NCBI GenBank assembly: GCA_902529785.1
Contig: CABZXV010000007.1
Span: forward strand, 1-46,838
DNA length: 46,838 nucleotides
Reading direction: 5' to 3'
DNA from: an uncultured Pelagibacteraceae bacterium
GTDB lineage: Bacteria > Pseudomonadota > Alphaproteobacteria > Pelagibacterales > Pelagibacteraceae
The notes below the pieces were generated by a model that was not told the origin of the DNA, did not search any database, and saw only the letters and a program-made list of their open reading frames with translations. Below, piece after piece: positions 23,520-32,297 of this stretch (its first letter is position 1; every line of letters starts with the position of its first letter). The translations under genes were made by a program, and so were the position numbers.

Positions 23520-25262
23520 ATGACAAATATTCAAATATTAAGAAGATTGTATCAGGAATACACCAAAGAGCATTTAAGTAAAATATTGTTAGCAGTTTTT
23601 TTTTCAATTTTAGTTGCAGCAAGTACATCAGCAACAGCCTGGTTATTGGATCCGGCTATTGACAAAATTTTTTTAAACAAAGACCAAAGTTTATTGTTAT
23701 TGATACCTTTTTTTATTATTTTGGCATTTGCAACAAAGGGTATATCACTTTATATGGCAAAAGTTTTGATGATAAATGTTGCAGAAGAAGTTAAAAAAAA
23801 AATTCAAATAAATATGTTATCATCTTTTATTAAAGCAGATACTGAATATATAGAAAACAAGCATACAGGAAGGTATATTTCCAATTTAAATTTTGATGTT
23901 AACCAAATTACTAACATGCTTAGTAATTCTTTTTTAAATTTCTTTAAGGATGGTTTAACTTTAATTGGTCTTCTTGGTGTTATGTTTTTTCAAAATTGGA
24001 GACTTTCTTTAATAGCAATAATAATGATACCTTTTGCATCAATTACTGCTAAAAAATTAGGAAAAAGAATGGGCAAAGTTGTAACGGAGGCTCAAGAAAA
24101 ATCAGGAGATTTAAATAAATATTTAGTTGATATATTCAAAAACCATAAAATAATTAAAATATTTCAAAGAGAAAAATTTGAGGAAGAGAGATCAGAAAAA
24201 TTTGTCGATGATCTTAAGAATAAATCAATAAAAATTGCAACAGTATTCATTAGAGCAACACCAATAATGGAGGTCTTAACAGGAATTATGATTGCTATCT
24301 TGATATTTTATTCTGGTAAATTAATAATGAATGATCAATTAAGTTTAAACAATTTTTTTTCATTTTTAGCAGCTATGATGTTGGCGTATCAACCGGTAAA
24401 ATCACTTGCCACAATTAATGTAGGAGTTGGACAAGGTTTATCTGCTGGTAAAAGAATACTTCCAATAATCGATATAAAAAATAAGGTTGAAAATAATAAA
24501 GATAAATCAAAAATAAACTTAGTGAATGGAGATATTATATTTAAGAATATAAATTTTAATTATTTATCAAATATTGAGAATAAAGTTTTAAATAATATAA
24601 ATATTAAAATAAATGGTCGTAAAATGACCGCTTTAGTTGGTCAAAGTGGTTCGGGTAAATCATCTTTGCTTAGTTTAATACCTAGAATTTATGATCCAAA
24701 ATCAGGGATTTTAGAAATTGATGGACAGAATATTAAAGATGTAAATTTGTTTTCTTTGAGAAAGGAAATATCAATAGTAGATCAAAATGTGACTCTATTT
24801 GATGATACAATTTTCAACAATATAAAATACGCAAAACCTCATGCAAGTGACGATGAGATCTACAACGCCGCTGAAAATTCAATGTGTGTTGATTTTATTG
24901 AAAAGTTAGAAAATAAATATCAAACAATGATTGGAGAAAATGGAATAAGATTATCTGGGGGAGAAAAACAAAGACTTTCTATTGCTAGAGCTTTTTTGAA
25001 AGATAGTAAGATTATTCTTTTAGATGAAGCAACCTCGTCGCTAGACTCCGAAACAGAAGAAAAAATTCAGAAGGCTCTTGATAAATTAACAACTAATAAA
25101 ACAACAGTGGTTATTGCACATAGACTTTCAACAATTCTAAATTCTGATAAAATTTATGTTATGGAAAAAGGAAATGTAATAGACTCTGGCAATCATGAAG
25201 AGCTTTTAAATAAATCAGAAACTTACAAAAATTTTTATAATAGGCAGATAAACAGAAGCTAA
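23520..25262 (+). CDS. msbA: Lipid A export ABC transporter, permease/ATP-binding (MsbA-like)
   Basis: 580-aa half-transporter: six transmembrane helices (about 15-300) followed by an ATPase domain. Walker A GQSGSGKSS, Q-loop VDQNVTLFDD, signature LSGGEKQRLSIARAF, Walker B IILLDEATSSLD and H-loop IAHRLST are all intact. MsbA flips lipid A-core across the inner membrane. The specific role is inferred from position directly before waaA-lpxK-lpxL; sequence alone gives only the ABCB/MsbA group. It joins waaA by a TAATG overlap. Confidence 0.9.
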   Translation: MTNIQILRRLYQEYTKEHLSKILLAVFFSILVAASTSATAWLLDPAIDKIFLNKDQSLLLLIPFFIILAFATKGISLYMAKVLMINVAEEVKKKIQINMLSSFIKADTEYIENKHTGRYISNLNFDVNQITNMLSNSFLNFFKDGLTLIGLLGVMFFQNWRLSLIAIIMIPFASITAKKLGKRMGKVVTEAQEKSGDLNKYLVDIFKNHKIIKIFQREKFEEERSEKFVDDLKNKSIKIATVFIRATPIMEVLTGIMIAILIFYSGKLIMNDQLSLNNFFSFLAAMMLAYQPVKSLATINVGVGQGLSAGKRILPIIDIKNKVENNKDKSKINLVNGDIIFKNINFNYLSNIENKVLNNINIKINGRKMTALVGQSGSGKSSLLSLIPRIYDPKSGILEIDGQNIKDVNLFSLRKEISIVDQNVTLFDDTIFNNIKYAKPHASDDEIYNAAENSMCVDFIEKLENKYQTMIGENGIRLSGGEKQRLSIARAFLKDSKIILLDEATSSLDSETEEKIQKALDKLTTNKTTVVIAHRLSTILNSDKIYVMEKGNVIDSGNHEELLNKSETYKNFYNRQINRS

Positions 25263-26497
25263 TGTTTATTTTTTACAATATTTTTTTTTTAATAATATTA
25301 ATAATTTCCCCAATAATAATAATTGTTAGAATCTTTTTAGGAAAAGAGGATAGAACAAGGTTTAAAGAGAAATTCTGTTTTTTTTCAAAGAGAAATAAAA
25401 TCAACGGAATAATTTGGATACATGGTGCGAGTGTTGGAGAAATATTTAGTATAATTCCTATTGTAAAGAAATTTGAGAAGGACAAAAAAATAAAAAAAAT
25501 TTTAATTACATCTACAACAAAAAGTTCATCATATATTTTGTCTAAATATAAATTTAAAAAAACAGTACATCAATTTTATCCATTAGATTTAAATATCTTA
25601 ACTAAAATATTTATTGACCATTGGAAACCCAAAATAGCAATATTCGTGGACTCAGAGATTTGGCCGAATATGTTCAACAACTTGCATAAGAAGAATATTC
25701 CAATAATTCTCATAAATGCAAGAATTACAAAAAAATCATTTAATAGATGGAGATTTTTTCCAAAATTTTCAAAAAAACTATTTGAAAAAATAACAATTGC
25801 ATTACCTCAAAATATGGAAACCAAAAAGTATTTAAAATTGCTAGGAGTTAAAAATATTAAGACTGCAGGAAATCTTAAATTTTATGGGACTTCATTTTCT
25901 AACAATAACAATACAAAATTTAAAAAAAAATTTAATAAAAAAACTATTTTATGCGCCGCAAGTACTCACAAAAGTGAGGAATTATTTGTAGGAAAAGTCC
26001 ATAAAGAATTAAAGCCAAATATTAAAAATTTGTTAACTGTAATTATCCCAAGACATATAAATAGGAGAAAAGAGATAGCTGACGGATTATTAAGTATTGG
26101 TTTAAACTCAGAATTACATACAGAATGTAAAAAATTAAGAAAAAATACTGAAGTTTATATAGTTGATACTTATGGAGAGGCATCTAAATTCTACTCTCTT
26201 TCAAGGTTAACTTTTGTTGGAGGTTCTTTGATTCCGCATGGCGGTCAAAATCCTCTAGAACCAGCAAGAGAAGGAAATTATATATTATTTGGGCCAAACA
26301 CTGCTAATTTTAAAGAAGTATATCAAATGTTAGAAAAATTAAAAATTGCTTCTAAAATAAAATCGATAAGTAATATGAAAAATGTTTTTCTCAAGAAAAT
26401 TAATTATTCGAGAAATAGTAGAGTTAGTAAAAAATTAAACTCTTTGGGTAATAAAATAATAAATAAAAATATGCTGGAGATTAAAAAATTAATCTAA
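25262..26497 (+). CDS. waaA: 3-deoxy-D-manno-octulosonic acid (Kdo) transferase
   Basis: 411-aa GT-30 family enzyme that adds Kdo to lipid IVA at the inner membrane. An N-terminal membrane anchor (about 1-22) is followed by IHGASVGEIFSIIPI, carrying the essential Glu, then YPLDLNILTKIFIDHWKP and DSEIWPN. The C-terminal half has GGSLIPHGGQNPLEPA, the CMP-Kdo-binding region. SEIWPN is preceded by Asp, where Glu is common. It is third in the ubiA-msbA-waaA-lpxK-lpxL run. Whether it adds one or two Kdo residues cannot be judged. Confidence 0.95.
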   Translation: MFIFYNIFFLIILIISPIIIIVRIFLGKEDRTRFKEKFCFFSKRNKINGIIWIHGASVGEIFSIIPIVKKFEKDKKIKKILITSTTKSSSYILSKYKFKKTVHQFYPLDLNILTKIFIDHWKPKIAIFVDSEIWPNMFNNLHKKNIPIILINARITKKSFNRWRFFPKFSKKLFEKITIALPQNMETKKYLKLLGVKNIKTAGNLKFYGTSFSNNNNTKFKKKFNKKTILCAASTHKSEELFVGKVHKELKPNIKNLLTVIIPRHINRRKEIADGLLSIGLNSELHTECKKLRKNTEVYIVDTYGEASKFYSLSRLTFVGGSLIPHGGQNPLEPAREGNYILFGPNTANFKEVYQMLEKLKIASKIKSISNMKNVFLKKINYSRNSRVSKKLNSLGNKIINKNMLEIKKLI

Positions 26498-27418
26498 ATG
26501 AATATAAAAAAACCATTATTTTGGGATGATAAAAATATTATTTCATTATCTTTATATCCATTTTCATTAATTACACTGGGAATTAACTTTTTAAAAAACT
26601 TTTCAAATAACAAAAAAAATATAATTAAATCGATATGTGTAGGAAATATATATGTCGGCGGAACTGGAAAAACATCTCTAAGTATTGAAATAAATAATAT
26701 ATTAAGAAAAAGATTTAAAACTGTATTCATTAAAAAAAAATATATTGATCAACTTGATGAAAGAAATTTACTTAAAACTCATGGCAATTTAATAAGCCAT
26801 AACAAAAGAATTATCAGTTTGATTAAAGCTAAAAATACAAATAGATACAACTTAGCAATTCTAGATGATGGATTGCAGGATAAATCTATTAAATATGATA
26901 TATCTATTGCCTGCTTTAATACAAGCTATGGTATTGGAAATGGATATTTATTGCCAGCCGGTCCCTTAAGAGAAAATTTATCAAAGCTAACGAATTATAG
27001 TGCGATTTTTTTAAATGGTGAAAAAAAAAACAAAAAACTTTTCTTAACTTTAAAAAAATACAACAACAAGATTTTTTATTCAAATTATATACCTATTAAT
27101 TTAAAAAAGTTTAATAGAAAGAAGAAATATTTATATTTTTGTGGTATAGGAAACCCAGAAGAATTTAAAAATACACTCAAAAAATACAAGTTTAATATTA
27201 TAAAAAAATTTATATTTCCAGATCATCATTATTATAAAAATAAAGAAATTGATGAAATAAAAAAAATTGCGAAAGATAATAACTTAGAAATAATAACAAC
27301 AGAAAAAGATTATAAAAGATTGAATTCGAGAAATAAAAAAAATATTAAATATTTAAAAATTAAATTGAAAATTCAAAATTTGAACAAATTTAAAAATTTT
27401 CTTAAAGAGAGGCTATGA
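26498..27418 (+). CDS. lpxK: Tetraacyldisaccharide 4'-kinase, divergent LpxK
   Basis: 306-aa LpxK-family kinase expected to phosphorylate the lipid A disaccharide. An N-terminal anchor is followed by the P-loop ICVGNIYVGGTGKTS; the aspartate block is LDDGLQ, then GNGYLLPAGPLRE, and the C-terminal catalytic-His motif is FPDHHYY. The segment that usually follows the P-loop (SRGYGG...DEPLL) is degraded here to KKKYIDQLDERNLL, and the His normally after DDGFQ is Asp. The fold and key residues remain, so it is probably active but unusual. It abuts waaA and overlaps lpxL by ATGA. Confidence 0.9.
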   Translation: MNIKKPLFWDDKNIISLSLYPFSLITLGINFLKNFSNNKKNIIKSICVGNIYVGGTGKTSLSIEINNILRKRFKTVFIKKKYIDQLDERNLLKTHGNLISHNKRIISLIKAKNTNRYNLAILDDGLQDKSIKYDISIACFNTSYGIGNGYLLPAGPLRENLSKLTNYSAIFLNGEKKNKKLFLTLKKYNNKIFYSNYIPINLKKFNRKKKYLYFCGIGNPEEFKNTLKKYKFNIIKKFIFPDHHYYKNKEIDEIKKIAKDNNLEIITTEKDYKRLNSRNKKNIKYLKIKLKIQNLNKFKNFLKERL

Positions 27419-28275
27419 GAAAAACAAAATATTTTTTTGAATACGTATTCATCAAATTATTTTTTACCATCTGCAAAATATTGGGATACAAATCTTCTTC
27501 TAATTTAGGATTTTATATAGGAAAAACTTTTGGAAATTTCTTTAGAAGCAAAGCATCTATTATTGAAAATATTAGAAAATCAAAAATTTTAATTAAAACA
27601 AGTGAAATTGAATTTGCCAAAAATGTCTTAGGAAATTATGGAAGAATTTTAGCAGAGTACCCATTTTTAGAAAATTTTAGAAATGATGATTTATCAAATT
27701 ATATTCAAATTGATGGGATAAAAAACCTTGAACAGATTAAAAAAAAAAACAAACCAGTTGTTTTTATTTCAGGACATTTTAGTAACTTTGAACTTATGGC
27801 AATGCAAATAGAAAAATCAGGAGTTAATTTAGCTGCAATTTATAGACCTTTAAATAATTCTTTTTTGAATAAAGATATGGAAAATATTCGATTAAACTAT
27901 ATTTGCAGAAATCAAATTAAAAAAGGAAGATCAGGAACTAGAAAAATTTTAGAAAACTTAAAGAAGGGTTATTCAATTGCGTTAATGATCGATCAGAGAG
28001 TGACAGAGGGTATTAAGATAAATTTTTTTGGAGATTTAGCATCTACAACAACAATACCCGCACAAATTATAAAAAAATATAAATGTGATTTGGTTCCTAT
28101 TTATATAGAGAGAAGTAGAAAATATCATTTCAAAATGTACGTTTCACAACCAATTGCTATAAGTTCAGAAAAATCTCAGGAGGAAATATCTGTACATTTG
28201 AATAAAATATTAGAAAAGATGATACTGAGAAATCCTGATCAATGGATTTGGACGCACAATAGATGGAGAAAATAG
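27415..28275 (+). CDS. lpxL: Lipid A biosynthesis lauroyl/myristoyl acyltransferase (LpxL family)
   Basis: 286-aa membrane-anchored acyltransferase of the LpxL/HtrB family that adds a secondary acyl chain to Kdo2-lipid A. The catalytic HX4E motif is SGHFSNFELMA. Further family blocks are YRPLNNSFL, a region like KKGYSIALMIDQRV that precedes the INFFGD...TTTIPAQI block, and the terminal NPDQWIWTHNRWR. Which acyl chain it transfers is not readable. It ends the + strand lipid A operon. A short stem-loop spans its stop and the stop of convergent DUF2093. Confidence 0.92.
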   Translation: MRKTKYFFEYVFIKLFFTICKILGYKSSSNLGFYIGKTFGNFFRSKASIIENIRKSKILIKTSEIEFAKNVLGNYGRILAEYPFLENFRNDDLSNYIQIDGIKNLEQIKKKNKPVVFISGHFSNFELMAMQIEKSGVNLAAIYRPLNNSFLNKDMENIRLNYICRNQIKKGRSGTRKILENLKKGYSIALMIDQRVTEGIKINFFGDLASTTTIPAQIIKKYKCDLVPIYIERSRKYHFKMYVSQPIAISSEKSQEEISVHLNKILEKMILRNPDQWIWTHNRWRK

Positions 28276-28293
28276 TTATAAATTAGCTATTTT
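28269..28293. terminator. Possible bidirectional stem-loop between lpxL and DUF2093
   Basis: AAAATAG, an 11-nt loop, then CTATTTT, followed on the + strand by a T-rich run (TTCTTTTTT). The arms contain the TAG stops of the two convergent genes. The stem is AT-rich and weak, so this is a plausible but unproven terminator. Confidence 0.35.
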
Positions 28294-28469
28294 TCTTTTT
28301 TAACAGCGGCTTCAACATAGGAGAAATAAGCTTCTTGTTCATCAACATTCCAGTAATTTAACTTTTCTAAAGGAATTTTGTTTCCTGAAACTGCACAAAT
28401 TACATAATCACCATCTTCAATAATTTCAAAATTATTTGGTAGATATTTTAATTTTGCTAACTTGTTCAT
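28287..28469 (-). CDS. DUF2093 family small protein
   Basis: 60-aa protein matching the alphaproteobacterial DUF2093 family: LKYLPNNFEIIEDGDYVICAVSGNKIPLEKLNYWNVDEQEAY has the typical spacing of GDYV.CAVTG..IPL..L.YW...QEAY. Function unknown. The CAVSG cysteine and YW core hint at a small beta-barrel. In other alphaproteobacteria DUF2093 genes often lie beside waaA/lpxK, and here the gene is next to lpxL but on the opposite strand, so the association is kept. Its start is 26 bp from the divergent purD start. Confidence 0.9.
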   Translation of the reverse strand: MNKLAKLKYLPNNFEIIEDGDYVICAVSGNKIPLEKLNYWNVDEQEAYFSYVEAAVKKEK

Positions 28470-28495
28470 AATTTATAAGATATATATTTGAATAT

Positions 28496-29761
28496 ATGAA
28501 AATTGCAATTCTTGGAAATGGAGGAAGAGAGCATGCTATAGCGCATCAAATATCAAAGTCCGTAAAAGTAAGTAAATTATATTGCATACCAGGTAATGCT
28601 GGAACGATGACTATTGCTGAAAATATTTATTTAGATATTTTAAATTTTGAAAAACTATTAGATTTTGTAAAAAAGAAAAAAATAGACTTAGTTATTGTTG
28701 GCCCTGAAAAGCCTCTCGTTGAGGGTGTTGTAAATTTTCTTGAAGACAATGGAATAAAAGTATTTGGTCCAAGTAAAATCTCTTCTCAACTCGAGGGCTC
28801 TAAGATTTTTACAAAAAAAATATGTGAAAAGTATAATATACCTACTGCGAAATTTGGAATTTTTGACTCAAGTGAAAGTGCATACAAATATTTAGAAGAT
28901 GCAAATAAACCAATTGTAGTTAAAGCTGATTGTCTAGCTGCAGGTAAAGGAGTTTATATATGCAGAGATACTGAGAGTGCAAAAAATGCAGTAAATGAAA
29001 TATTTAATGGTAAATTTGGTATTGCTAATCAAGTCCTTATTGAAGAATTTTTAGAAGGAGAAGAAATGAGCTACTTCATATTATCAGATGGTAAAACATT
29101 TAAAAAATTCAATACCGCTCAAGACCACAAAAGAGTTGGGGAAGGAGATAAAGGTAAAAATACTGGAGGAATGGGTGCTTATTCACCTTCAGGCCTAATC
29201 AATGAAGACTTAGACTCAAAAATTATTAATAATATTGTTAAACCAACTTTTAAAGCAATTAAAGATATGGGGGAGACTTATAAAGGATTTTTGTATGTTG
29301 GCCTCATGATAAAAGATAATAAACCGTATCTAGTTGAATATAACGTAAGAATGGGAGACCCAGAATGTCAAACTATTTTACCATTATTGCATTCTGATTT
29401 TTTAGAATTAATCCTTTCTTGCTGTGAAGAAAAATTAGAAAATCAAATAATAGAGTGGAAAAATAAAAAAAGTATTTGCATTGTCTTATGTTCAAATGGA
29501 TATCCAGAAAATTATAGAAAAAACATAGAAATTCCTAATTTAAATACGATAGCAAATGATGATAAATCTTTTATCTATCATGCTGGTACTAGTTTAGTAG
29601 GAAGAAAATTTTATGCTATTGGAGGAAGAGTACTTAATTTTGTAAGCATTTCTGAAAATCTTAAAAATTCAAGAGATAATGTGATTAACAAAATAGATAG
29701 TTTAAACTGGAAAAATGGTTTCTATAGAAAAGATATTGGTTACAAAATTATTGATAAATGA
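28496..29761 (+). CDS. purD: Phosphoribosylamine-glycine ligase
   Basis: 421-aa ATP-grasp enzyme (GAR synthetase), second step of purine biosynthesis. It begins ILGNGGREHAIAHQI, the standard N-terminus. VVGPEKPLVEGV, the ATP-grasp core VVKADCLAAGKGVYIC, and the late VEYNVRMGDPECQTILPLL are characteristic. It overlaps rsmD by 4 bp (ATGA). The gene starts 26 bp from divergent DUF2093, so its promoter must overlap that gene's 5' region. Full length, no anomalies. Confidence 0.97.
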   Translation: MKIAILGNGGREHAIAHQISKSVKVSKLYCIPGNAGTMTIAENIYLDILNFEKLLDFVKKKKIDLVIVGPEKPLVEGVVNFLEDNGIKVFGPSKISSQLEGSKIFTKKICEKYNIPTAKFGIFDSSESAYKYLEDANKPIVVKADCLAAGKGVYICRDTESAKNAVNEIFNGKFGIANQVLIEEFLEGEEMSYFILSDGKTFKKFNTAQDHKRVGEGDKGKNTGGMGAYSPSGLINEDLDSKIINNIVKPTFKAIKDMGETYKGFLYVGLMIKDNKPYLVEYNVRMGDPECQTILPLLHSDFLELILSCCEEKLENQIIEWKNKKSICIVLCSNGYPENYRKNIEIPNLNTIANDDKSFIYHAGTSLVGRKFYAIGGRVLNFVSISENLKNSRDNVINKIDSLNWKNGFYRKDIGYKIIDK

Positions 29762-30321
29762 GAATTATTAAAGGTGAGTTCAAAGGAAAAAAATTATTAA
29801 TACCATTAGATAAATCTACAAGACCACTGAAAGATATAGTAAGGGAGTCAATCTTTAATGTTTTAGATCACTCCTCAAAAGTATCTACAAGAATAAATAA
29901 CTCAAAAGTTTTAGATTTATTTTCTGGTACTGGATCATTTGGAATTGAATGTTTATCAAGAGGGGCGACGAATGTAGTTTTTTTTGAAAATTATCTTAAT
30001 TCATTAAAAATTTTAAAGCAAAATATCTTAAATTTAGAAATAGAAAAAAAATGTACAATATATGATCATAGTGCTTATGAGTTAAGGAGCTCAAATCTTA
30101 AAAATGAAATATTTGATATAATTTTTCTAGATCCTCCATTTAAAGACAAAAATATAGAAAATTTAATAGAGCAAATTGATAAATTAAATATTGTAGATAC
30201 AAATACTTTATTAATTATTCATCGTAATAAAAAATCAAATGATAAAATTTCTGAATATCTAAATATTATTGAAGAAAAAAAATACGGATTATCAAAAATA
30301 TTCTTTTGTAGATTAATTTAA
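29758..30321 (+). CDS. rsmD: 16S rRNA m2G966 methyltransferase
   Basis: 187-aa Rossmann-fold methyltransferase acting on the small ribosomal subunit. The N-terminal IIKGEFKGKKLLIPLDKSTRPLKDIVRESIFNVL matches the RsmD start, SAM-binding motif I is DLFSGTGSFGIECLSRGA and catalytic motif IV is LDPPF. It is translationally coupled to purD through ATGA and overlaps the convergent pgi end by 4 bp, leaving no space for an independent terminator. Confidence 0.95.
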   Translation: MRIIKGEFKGKKLLIPLDKSTRPLKDIVRESIFNVLDHSSKVSTRINNSKVLDLFSGTGSFGIECLSRGATNVVFFENYLNSLKILKQNILNLEIEKKCTIYDHSAYELRSSNLKNEIFDIIFLDPPFKDKNIENLIEQIDKLNIVDTNTLLIIHRNKKSNDKISEYLNIIEEKKYGLSKIFFCRLI

Positions 30322-31487
30322 TTAAGTATTTTTGAAGTCTCAGTTTTGATTAACTCAACAGAAGGCTGATCGAAAGGATTTACATTCATTAGTCTTCCTA
30401 ATAAGATTGTTTCTAAAACAAAAAAAGTAAATAATTCTCCAATTGTCTCTTCATTTCTTTTTAAAATTTCGAAACTCCTAAATGGTATACCCTTCCTTCT
30501 AAATACTAATTTAGTTGCATCTCTTTGTGCTTGAATTATTTGACTTAAATTTTTATTTTTTAAAATTGAAAAATGATCAAATAAGTTAGTATTGTTGAGC
30601 TTATTTGATTTTTCATTTTTAAACCCAAAAAATGTAAAAAAATTATTTCTAGGTCCATCTAAATAAAGCTGAAGTAAACTATGATTATCTTTTGGCATAG
30701 AAGACAGAATCGGAAAAAAACCTTGATTATTTTTACCCAGACTTTCTGCTGTTAATTGCTGATACCATTTAAAAAAATTTTCTGAACTTTCGTCATAATT
30801 AAGAATCACAGAATTTATATTCCCTTTTGTTGCATTCTGAAACATAAAACCTACATTATAAATCAATTCATTTAAGAAAGTTTTATTTTTTATCAAATAA
30901 TTAAATCTTTTAAATTTTTTTTCATTTAATCCCAACAGCTGAGCAGGTATCATCCCTACTTCAGATAAAACAGAATATCTTCCGCCAATAAAATTTTTAT
31001 GTTCTATAACCTCTATTTTTAATTTTTTAGCTAAAGACATTAAAAAATTTGATTTATTTTCTGTGATTATAAGGTTTTTATTTTTTTTTTGAGATTTTAA
31101 TATTACATTAAAATTTGCAACTGTCTCAAGGGTATTTCCCGATTTCGAAACTATTAAATTAAGTGTATTATTTCGTGATTTAATATTTATTTGACTATTT
31201 AAATTATTATAAAATTTGATTTTTTTTTTTATTTTAAATTTTAGAAAATCATGAATGGCTTCGGTACCAAGAACTGAGCCGCCCATTCCAATTAAATTAA
31301 TTTGTTGAAAATTCCTATATTTATTAAGTTTTTTTTTTTTAAAACTATATTTGTATTTTGTAGAGTATGAATTTAATAAAAGAGAACTCTCTTGTAATTC
31401 TTTTTTTAAGATTTTAAAAATTTTTTTTTTCGTTTTTACGTTCTTTTTATGTCTAAAATTTTGAAAAATAATGTTTTTTGAAAACAT
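30318..31487 (-). CDS. pgi: Glucose-6-phosphate isomerase, short form
   Basis: 389-aa PGI, far shorter than the roughly 550 aa of the E. coli type. SIS-fold landmarks remain: GMGGSVLGTEAI, VSKSGNTLETVANF (sugar-phosphate loop), GGRYSVLSEVGMIPAQLL and the C-terminal FDQPSVELIK with the catalytic-region Lys. It interconverts glucose-6-P and fructose-6-P. Long Lys/Phe/Asn-rich tracts reflect composition. It is 4 bp downstream of the BamF-like gene on the same strand. The catalytic core is present, so this looks like a functional compact PGI rather than a fragment. Confidence 0.92.
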   Translation of the reverse strand: MFSKNIIFQNFRHKKNVKTKKKIFKILKKELQESSLLLNSYSTKYKYSFKKKKLNKYRNFQQINLIGMGGSVLGTEAIHDFLKFKIKKKIKFYNNLNSQINIKSRNNTLNLIVSKSGNTLETVANFNVILKSQKKNKNLIITENKSNFLMSLAKKLKIEVIEHKNFIGGRYSVLSEVGMIPAQLLGLNEKKFKRFNYLIKNKTFLNELIYNVGFMFQNATKGNINSVILNYDESSENFFKWYQQLTAESLGKNNQGFFPILSSMPKDNHSLLQLYLDGPRNNFFTFFGFKNEKSNKLNNTNLFDHFSILKNKNLSQIIQAQRDATKLVFRRKGIPFRSFEILKRNEETIGELFTFFVLETILLGRLMNVNPFDQPSVELIKTETSKILN

Positions 31488-31491
31488 ATAT

Positions 31492-31815
31492 CTACTTGAT
31501 TTTTTTTAAAATATATTCTTCCAGCGATGTGGGGGTTTTTGTGGACGATATATCTTTCTCAATTTGACTGCTCTTAAGTAAATCTTTTATGGATGATTGA
31601 TCACTTCTTATATCACTCGTAGATTTTGCACTTGCCTCTCCTGGTTTTGGTAGTTTATCATAATCAGGAGGCATAGTTAGTGGATTTTTTTTATCAATTA
31701 AAAATTCATCACCTTGATCAGATCTTTTTTTACCTTGTAATGCCTCTCCAACACCGCATGAATAAAGAAAAAGTGAAATAAAGAAAAAAATTATTGATTT
31801 AAAAAATTTGTTCAT
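31492..31815 (-). CDS. BamF-like (DUF3035) outer-membrane lipoprotein
   Basis: 107-aa predicted lipoprotein: hydrophobic signal (about 5-18) ending in LYSCG, with Cys 20 as the lipidation site. The mature N-terminus has KKRSDQGDEFLIDKKNPLTMPPDYDKLPKPGE, which matches the DUF3035 pattern of the alphaproteobacterial Bam subunit BamF (DEF......PL..PPDY.LP.P). The rest is polar and low-complexity. It overlaps lspA by ATGA; signal peptidase II, which would mature it, is encoded next door. This ileS-lspA-BamF order recurs in alphaproteobacteria. Confidence 0.82.
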   Translation of the reverse strand: MNKFFKSIIFFFISLFLYSCGVGEALQGKKRSDQGDEFLIDKKNPLTMPPDYDKLPKPGEASAKSTSDIRSDQSSIKDLLKSSQIEKDISSTKTPTSLEEYILKKIK

Positions 31816-32297
31816 TTTCTTTTATAACCTAATATTTCAGAAAATATAAGTAAACAAATTCCTACTGTTATAAAGATATCAGCAACATTAAAAACAAACC
31901 AATGATATCCATTATAATTTAAATCTATAAAATCTGGGACAGCTCTAAAATATATTCTGTCAAATAAATTACCTAGTGAGCCTCCTAGAATTACCAATAA
32001 AAAATAATACTTCATTCCTTTTTCTTTGAATAATAAATAAATTATAACAAAATTAATAAAAACAATTAAAGCTGTCACAATATTATAAAAATAATCTTGA
32101 TCTGAAGATAACAAGCCAAATCCAATTCCTTTGTTCCAAACAAGATAAAAATTTAAGAATGTATTGATATAAATATCAACTTTACCATTTTGCTCTAGTA
32201 TATTGAGAATAGAAATTTTAGATATTCTATCTAATAAAAAAATTAATAATAAAATTAAAGCGCTGAAAACTATTTTTTTTATATTTTCATTTTTCAT
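31812..32297 (-). CDS. lspA: Lipoprotein signal peptidase (signal peptidase II)
   Basis: 161-aa membrane aspartyl protease that cleaves prolipoprotein signal peptides. Four helices; catalytic Asp residues in GGSLGNLFDRI and in HWFVFNVADIFITVG, and NKGIGFGLL in the region usually NxGaaFg. It sits between ileS (4-bp ATGA overlap) and the BamF-like lipoprotein. Full length and intact. Confidence 0.96.
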   Translation of the reverse strand: MKNENIKKIVFSALILLLIFLLDRISKISILNILEQNGKVDIYINTFLNFYLVWNKGIGFGLLSSDQDYFYNIVTALIVFINFVIIYLLFKEKGMKYYFLLVILGGSLGNLFDRIYFRAVPDFIDLNYNGYHWFVFNVADIFITVGICLLIFSEILGYKRK

